Origin: Fibrobacterota bacterium
GTDB taxonomy: Bacteria; Fibrobacterota; Fibrobacteria; UBA11236
Assembly: GCA_947466585.1 (NCBI GenBank)
Contig: CANIEU010000003.1
Coordinates: 1-64,000, forward strand
Direction of reading: 5' to 3'
Length of the DNA stretch: 64,000 nucleotides
Of the stretch, positions 1-8,719 are shown one piece after another; the first letter of the stretch is position 1, and every line of letters starts with the position of its first letter. The notes beneath the pieces were generated by a model that was given only the letters and a program-made list of their open reading frames with translations, did not search any database and was not told the origin of the DNA. Both the position numbers and the translations under genes were made by a program.

Positions 1-975
1 CACATCGGAAAAGAGACGGCCGAGCATGGCGAGGAAGCTGGAAAGCATGATGACGCCGAGCACCACGTTGTAGTCGCGGTTTTCGATCGACTTGTACACG
101 AGCAGGCCCATGCCGTCGATGTCGAAGACTTTTTCTATCAGCAGCGCGCCCGCGAACATGAGGGTGAAGATCTCGCCGGCGCGGGTGGCCAGCGGAATGA
201 GCGCGTTACGCAGGGCGTGTTTCCACACGGCCTGGCGGAAGGTCATGCCCTGCAGCAGGGCGGTGCGCATGTAGTCTTTGGAGATTTCTTCGAGCAGGGC
301 GTTCTTGAGCAGCAGGGTGAGAAAGGCGAACTCCCCGGCCATGTAGCAGATCATGGGCAGTGTCATGTGCCAGAGGAAGTCGGTGGTCTTGCCCCAGAAG
401 GTGAAGGACTCCCAGTCGTCGGAGACGATGCCCGAGAGTGGGAACCAATCGAACCACGTGCCGCCGGCGAAGAAGGTGAGCAGGAGCACGCCGAGCGCGA
501 ACCCGGGCACGACGTAGCCGGCGAAGAGAACGGCGGAAGATACGGTGTCGAAGGTCGACTTGTGCTTCAACGCCTTATACAGGCCGAGCGGCATGCACAC
601 GAGGTAGGAGAGCAGGAACGAGGTGACGCCGAAAAAAAGGCTGACCGGGAATTTGGATTTGATCACATCCCATGCGGGTTCGCCGTAGCTGTAGGAGCGG
701 CCCATGTCGAGGCGCACGATCTTGCCGAGCCACCGCGCGTAGCGCACGTGCACGGGCTGGTCGAAACCGTAGTAGCGCTTGATATTTTCGACTTCCTCGG
801 GCGAGATGGCCTTGGAGGCGTCGCGCCCCTTTTCGCCCGAGGCCTGGCGGATCTGCGCGATCATCTGTTCCACCGGGCCGCCGGGCACGAATTGCGTGAG
901 CGCGAAACAGGCGAGCGAGATGCCGAACAGCGTCGGCACCATCAGCACGAGACGGCGGAGGAGGTAGGACTTCAT
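1..975 (-). CDS. yejB: YejB-type peptide ABC transporter permease (3' end outside window)
   Basis: This is an inner-membrane permease of a binding-protein-dependent ABC importer for oligopeptides or microcin-C-like peptides. The minus-strand frame starts at the ATG at 975 (MKSYLLRRLVLMVPTLFG) and stays open for 325 codons to the window edge, which is why the ORF track missed it. The N-terminal segment PGGPVEQMIAQIRQ is a YejB hallmark. Hydrophobic segments recur, and a permease EAA loop (EEISKDYMRTALLQG) lies near residue 228. It starts 12 bases after the stop of the solute-binding gene, so the two are co-transcribed. The C-terminus, and presumably yejE and yejF, lie beyond base 1. The substrate is inferred from family membership. 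Confidence 0.9.
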   Translation of the reverse strand, partial: MKSYLLRRLVLMVPTLFGISLACFALTQFVPGGPVEQMIAQIRQASGEKGRDASKAISPEEVENIKRYYGFDQPVHVRYARWLGKIVRLDMGRSYSYGEPAWDVIKSKFPVSLFFGVTSFLLSYLVCMPLGLYKALKHKSTFDTVSSAVLFAGYVVPGFALGVLLLTFFAGGTWFDWFPLSGIVSDDWESFTFWGKTTDFLWHMTLPMICYMAGEFAFLTLLLKNALLEEISKDYMRTALLQGMTFRQAVWKHALRNALIPLATRAGEIFTLMFAGALLIEKVFDIDGMGLLVYKSIENRDYNVVLGVIMLSSFLAMLGRLFSDV

Positions 976-987
976 ACCGGAACCGGA

Positions 988-2799
988 TTAATCCGCGTAC
1001 CGCACTTTGCCCGTATCCACCGGCATGTCGATGCGGTTCTGGACGTTGAAGTCCTTCTTCGGATCCACGAACCAATAGGGGATGATGGCGTCTTCGCGGT
1101 TGAATTTGTCGAGCACGTACTTGGGCATGCCGAAGCGGTTCCAGTAAAGCAGGCGTGCGTTGTCGGCCTGCCACAGCAGAATGTAGGGCACGATTTCGGT
1201 GAGTCGCTTGTCGAGCTTCTTCAGGATTTCGTTGCGCTTTCCCAGATCCATTTCGGTTTTCTGTGCCGCGATCAGCGCATCGATCTCCTCGTCTTTCACT
1301 CCGGGATAATTGTTGGAAGCGACTTCGTCCGCGGTGGACGACTTCCAGGTTGCTTCGGGATCGCGCAGGCGCCCGGCGCCCCATGCGGCCCAGTACAGGT
1401 CGAAATCGTGGTTGTCAATCCGCTTGCTGATCGAAGACTGCGACATCTGATCGAGTTTGGCGTCGATGCCGGCGGCCTTCAGGTCCTCGAGGTACACGTT
1501 GTAGTGGCGCAGGTCGGTGCTGGCGGTGAGGAAGGAGATCTCGAAGCGCTTGCCGTCCTTCGTCAGCACGCCATCGGATCCGGGCTTCCAGCCTGCCTCG
1601 GCGAGCAGCTTGCGCGCCTTTTCCGGATTGTACTCCAGGAAGGGCGCATCGGGATTGCGGTTGCCCGGGTACAGGTCGGGGTAATAGGAATTCAGCAGGA
1701 AGTACTGGTTGTACATCAGCTTGTCGTTCATCAGCTCGCGGTTGAGCAGGTACGAAAGCGCGATGCGCACGCGCACGTCCTTAAAGATCGGACGACGCAG
1801 GTTGATCGCGAATCCTTGGAAGCCTTTGGGCTCCTGGTTATAAACGGCCTTGCGCACGATCCACCCGGTCTTGATGGAGGGGATTTCATCGACGCCGGTC
1901 TTCTCGGCCCACAGAGCGGCGGTGTACACCGGGTACGCGTCGAAGTCGCCCTTCTTAAAGGCCTCCATGGCCTTGTTGCGGTCTTCCATGAAGCGGTACT
2001 TGATGCGCGCGAAGTTGTACTTGTGCTGATTGTAGCGTTTGGAACGACCCCACCAGTCGCCGCGGCGGACGAGGGTGATATAGCGTTCGCGTTTGATCTC
2101 GCCGATTGCATACGGTCCGCTGACCACGGGAAAGTCGAAGTTCAGGTCGTTGAAGTTTTTGCCTTCCCACACGTGCGCCGGAAAGGCGACGAGTCCCGCC
2201 GCTTCCCAGAAGTTCATCCAGTGCGCTTCGCGGGCCGTGACCCGCAAGGTCAGGCTGTCCACCGCGACGGGCCGGTTGAAGCGCGAGAGCCCTACGCGGA
2301 AGATCGGCGTCATGTTTTCGGGATTCATGATCACGTCGTAGTAGAACTGGAAATCATGCGCGGTGATGGCGTAGCCGTCGCTCCACTTGGCACGCGGGTC
2401 GATGTGGAAGGTGAACGTTTTGCCGTCGGGGGAGGTTTCCCAGCTCTGCGCGAGAATACCCACCGGTTCGTCCTTCACCGCATGCAGCGAGACGAGGTTT
2501 TCATACATCAACCCCATCACGCCGGCGGAGAAGGAATTGTAGTCGAGCCACATGTTCAGCGATTTGGGCGACGCGCCGCCCCAGGTCGTGTAGTCGCCTC
2601 CGGGCACTGCCTTCGCATTCGCGATCGGATCGAATTCCCCCGTCGAATCCACCACGATGTTTTCCGCGATGGCTTGCGAATCCGATCCGCCCGTACCCGC
2701 CTTTTTTTCGCAACCGGTGAACAGGGCGCCCGTCGACAGCAAAACCGCTGCGGGGAGAATCGCGAGACGAAGCAAACGGGTTGGGAACGATGGGGTCAT
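988..2799 (-). CDS. yejA: YejA-type peptide-binding lipoprotein (SBP family 5)
   Basis: This is an extracytoplasmic solute-binding protein for a Yej-type peptide importer, 603 residues. It has a basic N-terminus, a hydrophobic stretch and a lipobox-like FTGC (Phe at -3 is slightly off consensus), so it is probably a lipoprotein. The mature part begins with the DYTTWGGASPKSLNMW segment typical of YejA and contains the family signature region around WSDGYAITAHDFQFYYDVI. The length is normal for the family. It is the first gene of a minus-strand operon with yejB directly downstream. It is divergently arranged with a second peptide-importer cluster, with about 130 bases of shared upstream DNA. 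The 871-codon plus-strand ORF over it is a GC-driven shadow. Confidence 0.9.
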   Translation of the reverse strand: MTPSFPTRLLRLAILPAAVLLSTGALFTGCEKKAGTGGSDSQAIAENIVVDSTGEFDPIANAKAVPGGDYTTWGGASPKSLNMWLDYNSFSAGVMGLMYENLVSLHAVKDEPVGILAQSWETSPDGKTFTFHIDPRAKWSDGYAITAHDFQFYYDVIMNPENMTPIFRVGLSRFNRPVAVDSLTLRVTAREAHWMNFWEAAGLVAFPAHVWEGKNFNDLNFDFPVVSGPYAIGEIKRERYITLVRRGDWWGRSKRYNQHKYNFARIKYRFMEDRNKAMEAFKKGDFDAYPVYTAALWAEKTGVDEIPSIKTGWIVRKAVYNQEPKGFQGFAINLRRPIFKDVRVRIALSYLLNRELMNDKLMYNQYFLLNSYYPDLYPGNRNPDAPFLEYNPEKARKLLAEAGWKPGSDGVLTKDGKRFEISFLTASTDLRHYNVYLEDLKAAGIDAKLDQMSQSSISKRIDNHDFDLYWAAWGAGRLRDPEATWKSSTADEVASNNYPGVKDEEIDALIAAQKTEMDLGKRNEILKKLDKRLTEIVPYILLWQADNARLLYWNRFGMPKYVLDKFNREDAIIPYWFVDPKKDFNVQNRIDMPVDTGKVRYAD

Positions 2800-2928
2800 G
2801 GAGGCCTCGGGAGCGGACGTGGGGGCGTATGAGTGGTGGGAAATTAAGAAAAGCAGGGGGCGCGTGGGGCCTCGCGTACCGTAGGGGCCGATCGCGCCAC
2901 CTTCATCTGCGGAATTACCTTGTCGGCC

Positions 2929-4695
2929 ATGCCGTTTCTGAGTCGGGTTCTCCCCCTTTCCGTGTGCCTGGCGCTCACTCTTCTCGCCGGCTGTGCGCCC
3001 GAACGTGACCCCGGCAACGTGTACCGCGGGGCGCTGATCTCCAACCTCAAGACCTTCGACCCCGCGCAGGCGTCCGATTCCTATTCGAACCAGAGCCAGT
3101 TCCAGATTTACGAGGCGTTGTACGAGTACAAATATCTCGCGCGGCCCTACGAGATCCAGCCCTGTCTGGCCGCGGCCCTACCCGAGGTGAGCGCCGACGG
3201 CACGGTATATACGATCCATGTGCGCACCGATATCGAGTTCCAGGACGATCCGACTTTTCCCGGCGGTAAGGGCCGCAAGATCAACGCCCACGACTTCATC
3301 TACAGTATCAAGCGCCTGACCGATGTGCGCACCGACACCTACGGTTGGTGGATTTTCGACGGGAAGGTGAAGGGGCTCAACGCCTTCCGCGACGCTTCTG
3401 AAAAACTCCCCGCCCTGCCCGACTCGATTCACCCCGCACTGTATGATCAGGAAGTCGAAGGCCTGCGGGCGCTGAACGACAGCACGGTGCGTATCGAACT
3501 CACGCGTCCGTTTCCGTATTTCAAATACATCCTCGCCATGCCCTATGCGGCCTTCGTTGCGCACGAGGTGGTGGACAAGTATGGCCCCGAATTCCTGAAT
3601 CATCCCGTGGGCACGGGCCCGTATGTGCTCAAGGAATGGCGACGCGGCCTGCGGCTCACCTTCGCGCGCAATCCGAAATACCATCACGGCTTTTATCCGA
3701 CCGAAGGTTCCCCCGCCGACAGCGCGGCCGGTCTGCTCGCCGACGCGGGCAAGCCCCTTCCGTTCATCGATCGTGCCGAGCTGTACATCTTCAACGAGAC
3801 GCAGCCGATGTGGCTGAATTTTCTGCGGGGCAACCTCGATCGCAGCAGCATTCCCAAGGACAACTATTCGCAGGCGGTGACGCCGGGCCGCGGCCTCAAC
3901 GAGGTGATCCGCAAGCGCGGCATCGTTCTGAATCGCATGTGGCAACTCGACCTGACCTACATCTGCTTCAACATGAAGGATCCGGTGCTCGGCAAATACA
4001 AGAAGCTGCGCCAGGCCATGCAGCTGGGGTACGATGTGGAGACGGTGATCGACCGCTTCTACAACGGCCGCGGCATTCGCGCGCAAAGCCTGATTCCGCC
4101 TGAGCTCGCCGGTTACGATTCGACGTTCCGCTCGCCTTATGGCGAGTACAACCCCGCGCGTGCACGCAAGCTGCTGGCCGAGGCGGGTTTCCCGGGGGGC
4201 AAGGGATTGCCCGAGTTGGTGTTTCTCACGGTGGCCAGCACCGAGGCGCGCCAACGGGGTGAACACTTCGCTCAGAACATGGCGGCCATCGGCATCACGG
4301 TCAAAGTGGAAAGCTGCACTTGGCCGGAGTATCTGGAGCGTTTGCAGGTGAGCAGGTACCAATTGGTGGGCGCGTCGTGGATGGCCGATTATCCCGACCC
4401 CGAAAACTTTCTGCAGCTTCTCTACGGCCCCAACAAACCGCCCGGCGAGAACAATGCGAGTTATCAGAACGACGCCTACGACCGCCTGTTCGAAGAGATG
4501 ACGCGCCTGCAGGATGGTCCCGATCGCATGGCCGTGATCCGCCAGATGAAGGAAATCGCCGCCGAGGATGCGCCGTGGATTTTCGCGGTGCACCGCGTGG
4601 CCGAAATTCTGTCGTACCAACGCATCGGCAACCTCAAGCCACACGCGGTGGCCGAGTCGCCGATCAAGTACTATCGGATCGGGGAAGGGAAGTAA
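2929..4695 (+). CDS. OppA/DppA-type peptide-binding lipoprotein (SBP family 5)
   Basis: This is a solute-binding lipoprotein of a second peptide ABC importer, 588 residues. The ATG at 2929 was chosen because the track start at 2920 is a TTG that adds only three residues before MPFLSRVLPLSVCLA. A canonical lipobox LLAGC follows the signal segment. Family-5 features include SNLKTFDPAQASDSYS near the N-terminus, INAHDFIYSIKRL, and the repeated NPARARKLLAEAGFPGG motif in the C-terminal lobe. Its stop overlaps the ATG of the downstream permease (TAATG), showing translational coupling. The nearby ABC ATPases usually needed are not in the window. Confidence 0.9.
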   Translation: MPFLSRVLPLSVCLALTLLAGCAPERDPGNVYRGALISNLKTFDPAQASDSYSNQSQFQIYEALYEYKYLARPYEIQPCLAAALPEVSADGTVYTIHVRTDIEFQDDPTFPGGKGRKINAHDFIYSIKRLTDVRTDTYGWWIFDGKVKGLNAFRDASEKLPALPDSIHPALYDQEVEGLRALNDSTVRIELTRPFPYFKYILAMPYAAFVAHEVVDKYGPEFLNHPVGTGPYVLKEWRRGLRLTFARNPKYHHGFYPTEGSPADSAAGLLADAGKPLPFIDRAELYIFNETQPMWLNFLRGNLDRSSIPKDNYSQAVTPGRGLNEVIRKRGIVLNRMWQLDLTYICFNMKDPVLGKYKKLRQAMQLGYDVETVIDRFYNGRGIRAQSLIPPELAGYDSTFRSPYGEYNPARARKLLAEAGFPGGKGLPELVFLTVASTEARQRGEHFAQNMAAIGITVKVESCTWPEYLERLQVSRYQLVGASWMADYPDPENFLQLLYGPNKPPGENNASYQNDAYDRLFEEMTRLQDGPDRMAVIRQMKEIAAEDAPWIFAVHRVAEILSYQRIGNLKPHAVAESPIKYYRIGEGK

Positions 4696-5627
4696 TGCTG
4701 AATTTTCTTCTCCGTCGTCTCGCCCACGCGCTCGCGACATTGTTCGGCATTACCCTGCTGATCTTCGCGCTGTTCCATTGGGTGGGCGGCAACCCGGTGT
4801 TGCGTCTGGTGGGAAAGAGCGCCACGCCCGAAGAAATCGCCCGGCTCACGCACCGCATGGGGTTCGACCGGCCGTTCTGGGTGCAGTACTTTGATTACCT
4901 CGGCGACCTCGTCCGCTTCGACTTCGGGCGCTCGTGGGAGACCAAACAGGGCATCGGCGAGATGCTGGCGGATGGGATCGGTCCTTCGCTCTCGTTGGCC
5001 TTGCCGGCCTTTGCCATCGCCACCGTGGTGGCGCTCACCGTGGCCCTCGTCGCCGCGCTGTACCGCGATCGCTGGCCCGACCGTCTGCTGGTCACGCTTG
5101 CAGTAGCGGGCATGAGCCTGAGCGTATTGGCCTTCATCATCGGCGCGCAGTATGTGTTCGCCTTTCAGGCCGGTTGGTTCCCCATTTCCGGCTGGGAGCC
5201 CGGGGTGCGCGGCCTGCCGTTCCTGATGCTGCCGATCGCGATCTGGGTGGCGGCTTCGGTCGGCTCCGCGGTGCGTTTTTATCGAGCGGTGTTTCTAGAA
5301 GAGATGCGTAAGGAGTACGTGATCACCGCGCGGGCGAAGGGTCTCGCGTGGCCCCGCATCCTGTCGCGCCACGTGCTCCCCAACGCGATGATTCCGGTGC
5401 TGACCCATCTGGTGATGGAGCTTCCGATGTTGTTCACGGGCTCATTGTTGCTCGAAAACTTTTTCGGCATTCCCGGCCTTGGCAATATGAGCATCAGCGC
5501 GATCAACGCTTCCGACCTGCCGGTGATCCAGACCATGACCTTCATTGGAGCCCTGCTGTACCTCGGCGCCAACATTCTGGGCGACGTGTTGTACGCGGTG
5601 GTCGACCCGCGCGTGAGGGTGGGATGA
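4695..5627 (+). CDS. OppB/DppB-type peptide ABC permease
   Basis: This is an inner-membrane permease of a peptide importer, 310 residues. The track ORF begins at 4320, but that extension runs through the previous gene in another frame. The real start is the ATG at 4695, sharing its A with the preceding TAA. The protein opens MLNFLLRRLAHALATLFGITLL, as DppB/OppB proteins do. It has about six hydrophobic segments and carries the EAA cytoplasmic loop EYVITARAKGLAWPRILSRH near residues 204-224, followed by HVLPNAMIPVLTH. It is operonic with the binding lipoprotein upstream and the second permease downstream. Confidence 0.92.
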   Translation: MLNFLLRRLAHALATLFGITLLIFALFHWVGGNPVLRLVGKSATPEEIARLTHRMGFDRPFWVQYFDYLGDLVRFDFGRSWETKQGIGEMLADGIGPSLSLALPAFAIATVVALTVALVAALYRDRWPDRLLVTLAVAGMSLSVLAFIIGAQYVFAFQAGWFPISGWEPGVRGLPFLMLPIAIWVAASVGSAVRFYRAVFLEEMRKEYVITARAKGLAWPRILSRHVLPNAMIPVLTHLVMELPMLFTGSLLLENFFGIPGLGNMSISAINASDLPVIQTMTFIGALLYLGANILGDVLYAVVDPRVRVG

Positions 5628-5633
5628 AGAAAA

Positions 5634-5665
5634 AGATGAAATATGAAATCGGAAATATGAAAGTA
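5634..5665 (+). repeat. Heptanucleotide repeat locus 1 (GAAATnn class)
   Basis: Between the two permease genes, four 7-base units run in exact register: GAAATAT, GAAATCG, GAAATAT and GAAAGTA (5638-5665), preceded by one partial unit. The segment is strikingly AT-rich against its surroundings. I see no clear opposing arm here, unlike most sibling loci, so this may be a degenerated or half element. It lies in the 80-base gap before the next permease start. Confidence 0.65.
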
Positions 5666-5708
5666 GCGCCAGGACTTCCGATTGTTGAGTGGCCGATTGT
5701 ATTCGGCG

Positions 5709-6563
5709 ATGGAGGTCCCATTGCTTCTTGAATCCGTCATTCGGCGTCTGAAGCGGGACAAGGTCGCATTGGTTGCGGTTTGTGTGATCGGGTTGTATCT
5801 GTTCGCCGGGCTGTTGTCGCTGGCCGGATTATTGGCGTCGGGTTTTGCCGAGCAGGTGGGGGAGGCGTACGCGCCGCCTTCCTGGGCGCATCCCTTCGGG
5901 CTCGATGTGCTGGGGCGTTCGGTGTGGGAGCGCCTGGTGCAGGGTTCGCGAGTCGCGTTGATCGTGGGATTCTTTTCGACCGCGATCGCGATCCCGGTCG
6001 GCGCGGTGCTGGGACTCGTGGCGGGCTACTTCCGCGGGTGGGTCGATGCCTTGGTGGTGTGGCTTTATTCCACCCTCGACGCGATTCCCACCATTCTGCT
6101 GCTGCTGGCAATGGCCTTGGTGTTGCCGACCGGAAAGGGTTTGGCGACGGTGTGCATCGCGCTGGGTGTGACCTCGTGGGTGAGCACCTGCCGCGTGGTG
6201 CGCGGCGAGGCGATCCGACAGAAGGAACTCGATTACGTGCGCGCGGCCCGCTCGCTCGGCGCGGGAAACCTGCGCATCCTCTTTGTGCATTTGCTGCCGA
6301 ACGTGCTGCACCTGGTGTTGGTACAAGCCTCACTGGTATTCGTGTATTCGATCAAGAGCGAGGTCATCCTATCGTACCTCGGTGTGGGCGTTCAGAACTT
6401 CCCGAGCTGGGGTGTGATGATCGACGACGCGCGTCTCGAACTCGTGGGTCGAGGTGTATGGTGGCAATTCGCCGCGGCGACCGCGGCGCTTTTCGTACTG
6501 GTGCTGGCGTTCAATCTGTTCAACGATGCGTTGAAGGATGCGCTGGATCCCAAAGAGAGATAA
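5709..6563 (+). CDS. OppC/DppC-type peptide ABC permease
   Basis: This is the second inner-membrane permease of the peptide importer, 284 residues from the ATG at 5709. The track start at 5682 is a TTG inside the repeat-containing gap and was rejected. The N-terminus LLLESVIRRLKRDKVALVAV and the segment HPFGLDVLGRSVWERLVQGSRVAL match the DppC/OppC pattern (FGTDxLGRDxxSRxxxGxR). The EAA loop is QKELDYVRAARSLGAGN, followed by HLLPNVLHLVLV. It ends FNLFNDALKDALDPKER, the usual C-terminus of this family. It follows the other permease and precedes a VIT-family gene by 14 bases. Confidence 0.92.
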   Translation: MEVPLLLESVIRRLKRDKVALVAVCVIGLYLFAGLLSLAGLLASGFAEQVGEAYAPPSWAHPFGLDVLGRSVWERLVQGSRVALIVGFFSTAIAIPVGAVLGLVAGYFRGWVDALVVWLYSTLDAIPTILLLLAMALVLPTGKGLATVCIALGVTSWVSTCRVVRGEAIRQKELDYVRAARSLGAGNLRILFVHLLPNVLHLVLVQASLVFVYSIKSEVILSYLGVGVQNFPSWGVMIDDARLELVGRGVWWQFAAATAALFVLVLAFNLFNDALKDALDPKER

Positions 6564-6577
6564 GAGAGGCCATTCTT

Positions 6578-7285
6578 ATGCGATCACACCACGCCGACCG
6601 ACACCTCGAACGCCACGCCTCCGGCCGCATGGGCTGGCTGCGCGCTTCGGTGCTCGGGGCCAACGACGGTACGGTCTCTGTCTCCGGACTGGTGCTCGGT
6701 GTCGCCGCCTCCGGAGTCAGTCACGGAAGCGTTTTGATTTCGGGGGTCGCGGGCCTGGTCGCCGGAGCCATGTCGATGGCGGCGGGCGAGTACGTGTCCG
6801 TCCAATCGCAAGCCGATGCGGAACGCGCCGATCTGGCCCGCGAGGCGATCGAACTGCGCGATGAGCCCGAAAGCGAACTGGTCGAACTCACCGGCATTTA
6901 TCGCGCACGCGGACTCGACGAAAATCTCGCCGGGCAAGTGGCGAAGCAACTGATGGCCCACGACGCGCTCGGAGCGCATGCCCGTGACGAACTGGGTCTG
7001 ACCGAATCGCTGCGGGCGCGCCCGTTTCAGGCAGCCTTTGCTTCCGCAGGCTCCTTTGTCGTCGGAGCGCTGGTGCCGGTGGGGGCCGTAGCCTTCGCCC
7101 CGGTGACGCGCATTTCCGAAGTGGCCGTCGGCGCCACGCTCGTGACGTTGGTGATTCTCGGGGCGACCGCCGCGCGCGTGGGAGGCGCCCCCGTTTTGCG
7201 CGGCGCGCTTCGCGTGACCTTCTGGGGCGCCCTTGCGATGGCCATGTCATTCGGCATTGGAAAATTGTTCGGTGTGATGGTTTGA
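6578..7285 (+). CDS. VIT1/CCC1-family membrane transporter
   Basis: This is a predicted inner-membrane iron/manganese transporter of the VIT1/CCC1 family, 235 residues. The long track ORF (5780-7285) is an out-of-frame extension through the permease, and the true start is the ATG at 6578. Visible family features are LRASVLGANDGTVSVSGLVLGVAASG (first membrane helix with the conserved ANDG), GAMSMAAGEYVSVQSQ, and a basic/acidic cytosolic loop (about residues 80-150) before three C-terminal hydrophobic segments. It sits 14 bases after the permease gene and may be read through from it, but no functional link is evident. Confidence 0.85.
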   Translation: MRSHHADRHLERHASGRMGWLRASVLGANDGTVSVSGLVLGVAASGVSHGSVLISGVAGLVAGAMSMAAGEYVSVQSQADAERADLAREAIELRDEPESELVELTGIYRARGLDENLAGQVAKQLMAHDALGAHARDELGLTESLRARPFQAAFASAGSFVVGALVPVGAVAFAPVTRISEVAVGATLVTLVILGATAARVGGAPVLRGALRVTFWGALAMAMSFGIGKLFGVMV

Positions 7286-7385
7286 GGCCTTTTCAGGAAA
7301 CGTCTTTGTCTCCATCCTGACCGGAGGAACCGATGCCCGCGAGGCGACTCGACCCTGAAAACGGACGTAGTTCCCAAAATGTTTT

Positions 7386-7415
7386 CAGTCGTGACGCTTA
7401 AAACGACTGTATATT
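7386..7415 (+). promoter_or_regulatory. Dyad symmetry plus TATATT box upstream of small lipoprotein
   Basis: A perfect inverted repeat CAGTCGT-N10-ACGACTG (7386-7409) is followed immediately by TATATT (7410-7415) and then, 7 bases later, by the ATG of the lipoprotein gene. The dyad occupies the place where a -35 element would be, which suggests an operator for an activator or repressor. With TATATT as the -10, transcription would start at or next to the ATG, so the mRNA could be leaderless. This agrees with the absence of a Shine-Dalgarno sequence. Confidence 0.35.
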
Positions 7416-7422
7416 CTCTCCC

Positions 7423-7848
7423 ATGCGCTACTCCCCCCGACCCCGATTTCTGCCTGCCGCCCTCGTGGTCGGCCTGCTCGTCGTTATCCTCATCGCGCTC
7501 GCCGGATGCTTCCTGCAGGGGGGAGGGGGGGTGTATTCCGACGGCCCGCTCCCGAGCGACACCACGGTTACGGTCGGCGGCACCTTCACCTATCGGGCCT
7601 ATTACAGTTGCGAGGGCGGCTGTGGAGGTCACCTTGCCTATCAGTGGCAAAAGGACGGGGTCGATCTAGTGGATTCGGTTCTGGTGGATCAAGATCCCGT
7701 CAGGTTTACCGGTATTCTCGGTGCAACTTCGGATCGCCTCCAATTGTTCAACATTCAGATGGCCGATTCCGGAATATATTCCGTGACGATCAATGACAGT
7801 CTTTATCACGGTTCGGCGCATTTGGCCGTGACGCTCGCCGCTCCCTGA
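7423..7848 (+). CDS. Small Ig-like-domain lipoprotein
   Basis: This is a predicted exported lipoprotein, 141 residues, of unknown function. A basic start and a hydrophobic segment end in the lipobox ALAGC (Cys about residue 29). The mature part looks like one immunoglobulin-type domain: a YQWQKDGVDL strand, then ADSGIYSVTINDS, which is the classic DxGxYxC-like Ig motif without the cysteine. Two cysteines flank a Gly-rich loop (SCEGGCGGH). It stands alone between a VIT gene and a convergent dioxygenase gene, with its own apparent promoter. A role in cell-surface binding would be a guess. Confidence 0.7.
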   Translation: MRYSPRPRFLPAALVVGLLVVILIALAGCFLQGGGGVYSDGPLPSDTTVTVGGTFTYRAYYSCEGGCGGHLAYQWQKDGVDLVDSVLVDQDPVRFTGILGATSDRLQLFNIQMADSGIYSVTINDSLYHGSAHLAVTLAAP

Positions 7849-7894
7849 GGCTTCTTTTTTCTCGGGTTTAACTCAAAGCCCGACGTCAACCGGT

Positions 7895-8719
7895 CTAGGC
7901 CGTCGCGAAGGCCGAAATCCGCACGCCTAAAAACGTACCCGACCACGCCAGGTCGAGCGCGTCTTCTCCCGCCGCGCCGGCGATCACCAGCAGCGGGATC
8001 AAATGCTCCTCGCGCGGGTGGGCCCGCTTGGCCCCCGGAGCCTCGCTCCAACGCGCCAAGGTCGCATCGCGCCCATCTTCACCGGCGGCGGGTTTCGCCA
8101 TCGCCTCCCGCAACCAGGCATCGAACGCCTCGGCCACCGGAATCGCCCGCTCGCGGTCGAACATCTCGCGCAGATTGTGATACGACATGCCGCTGCCCAC
8201 GATGAAGACGCCCTCGTCACGGAGAGGCGCCAATGCCCGGCCCAAACGCAGATGGGTTTGGGGATCGAGCCCGCCGACCAACGACAACTGAATCGTCGTG
8301 ATTTCGGCGTTCGGCCAAATGACTTTGAGCGGTATGAAGGTGCCGTGGTCGAAACCCCGTTCGGCGTCCTCCGCGGTCCCGAATCCGGCGTCGGCCAGCA
8401 AGGTGCGCACGCGGGTCGCCAGAGCGGGACTGCCCGGGGCGGGCCACTGGATCTGGTAAGCCTCAGGAGGAAATCCGAAGTAGTCGTACAGCAGCGGAGG
8501 GTTCGGATTGGTCTGCACCGTGGGAACGTACTCTTCCCAATGGCCCGAGATCACCAGTACCGCTTTGGGCGCTGTCTTGGGCAACTGCGCCACCGATTCC
8601 AGATAGCGGAAGAGCGATTCATGCTCGGCCTTGTAACCGGGTTGATCTTCCCAGCCGAGCTTTACAAAGGCCCACGGGCCGCCGCCGTGCGGAGCGAAGG
8701 CGACGGGCATGCGCATCAT
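7895..8719 (-). CDS. DODA/LigB-type extradiol ring-cleavage dioxygenase homologue
   Basis: This belongs to the LigB/DODA (YgiD-like) class III extradiol dioxygenase family, 274 residues from the ATG at 8719. That ATG overlaps the TGA of the aspartokinase gene (ATGA), and the track start at 9046 is a shadow. Visible features are the N-terminal FAPHGGGPWAF (metal-ligand His in PHGGG), VLVISGHWEE (second metal-site His), ERGFDHGTFIPLK (DHG motif) and VGSGMSYHNL. The mid-protein FDAWLREAM segment and the C-terminal HPREEHLIPLLVIAGA, with its HxxPL motif, are standard. The substrate is unknown. No aromatic degradation genes are nearby, so the linkage to lysC is probably only transcriptional. Confidence 0.82.
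   Translation of the reverse strand: MMRMPVAFAPHGGGPWAFVKLGWEDQPGYKAEHESLFRYLESVAQLPKTAPKAVLVISGHWEEYVPTVQTNPNPPLLYDYFGFPPEAYQIQWPAPGSPALATRVRTLLADAGFGTAEDAERGFDHGTFIPLKVIWPNAEITTIQLSLVGGLDPQTHLRLGRALAPLRDEGVFIVGSGMSYHNLREMFDRERAIPVAEAFDAWLREAMAKPAAGEDGRDATLARWSEAPGAKRAHPREEHLIPLLVIAGAAGEDALDLAWSGTFLGVRISAFATA

Noticed and set aside
217-2832. 871-codon plus-strand ORF opposite yejA
   Set aside because: Antisense shadow created by high GC and codon bias; the minus strand encodes a clear YejA lipoprotein with family motifs.
7862-7892. Terminator between the small lipoprotein and dioxygenase genes
   Set aside because: A short hairpin (TCGGGTTT with AAAGCCCGA) is present, but neither strand has a U-run after it, so I could not support an intrinsic terminator.
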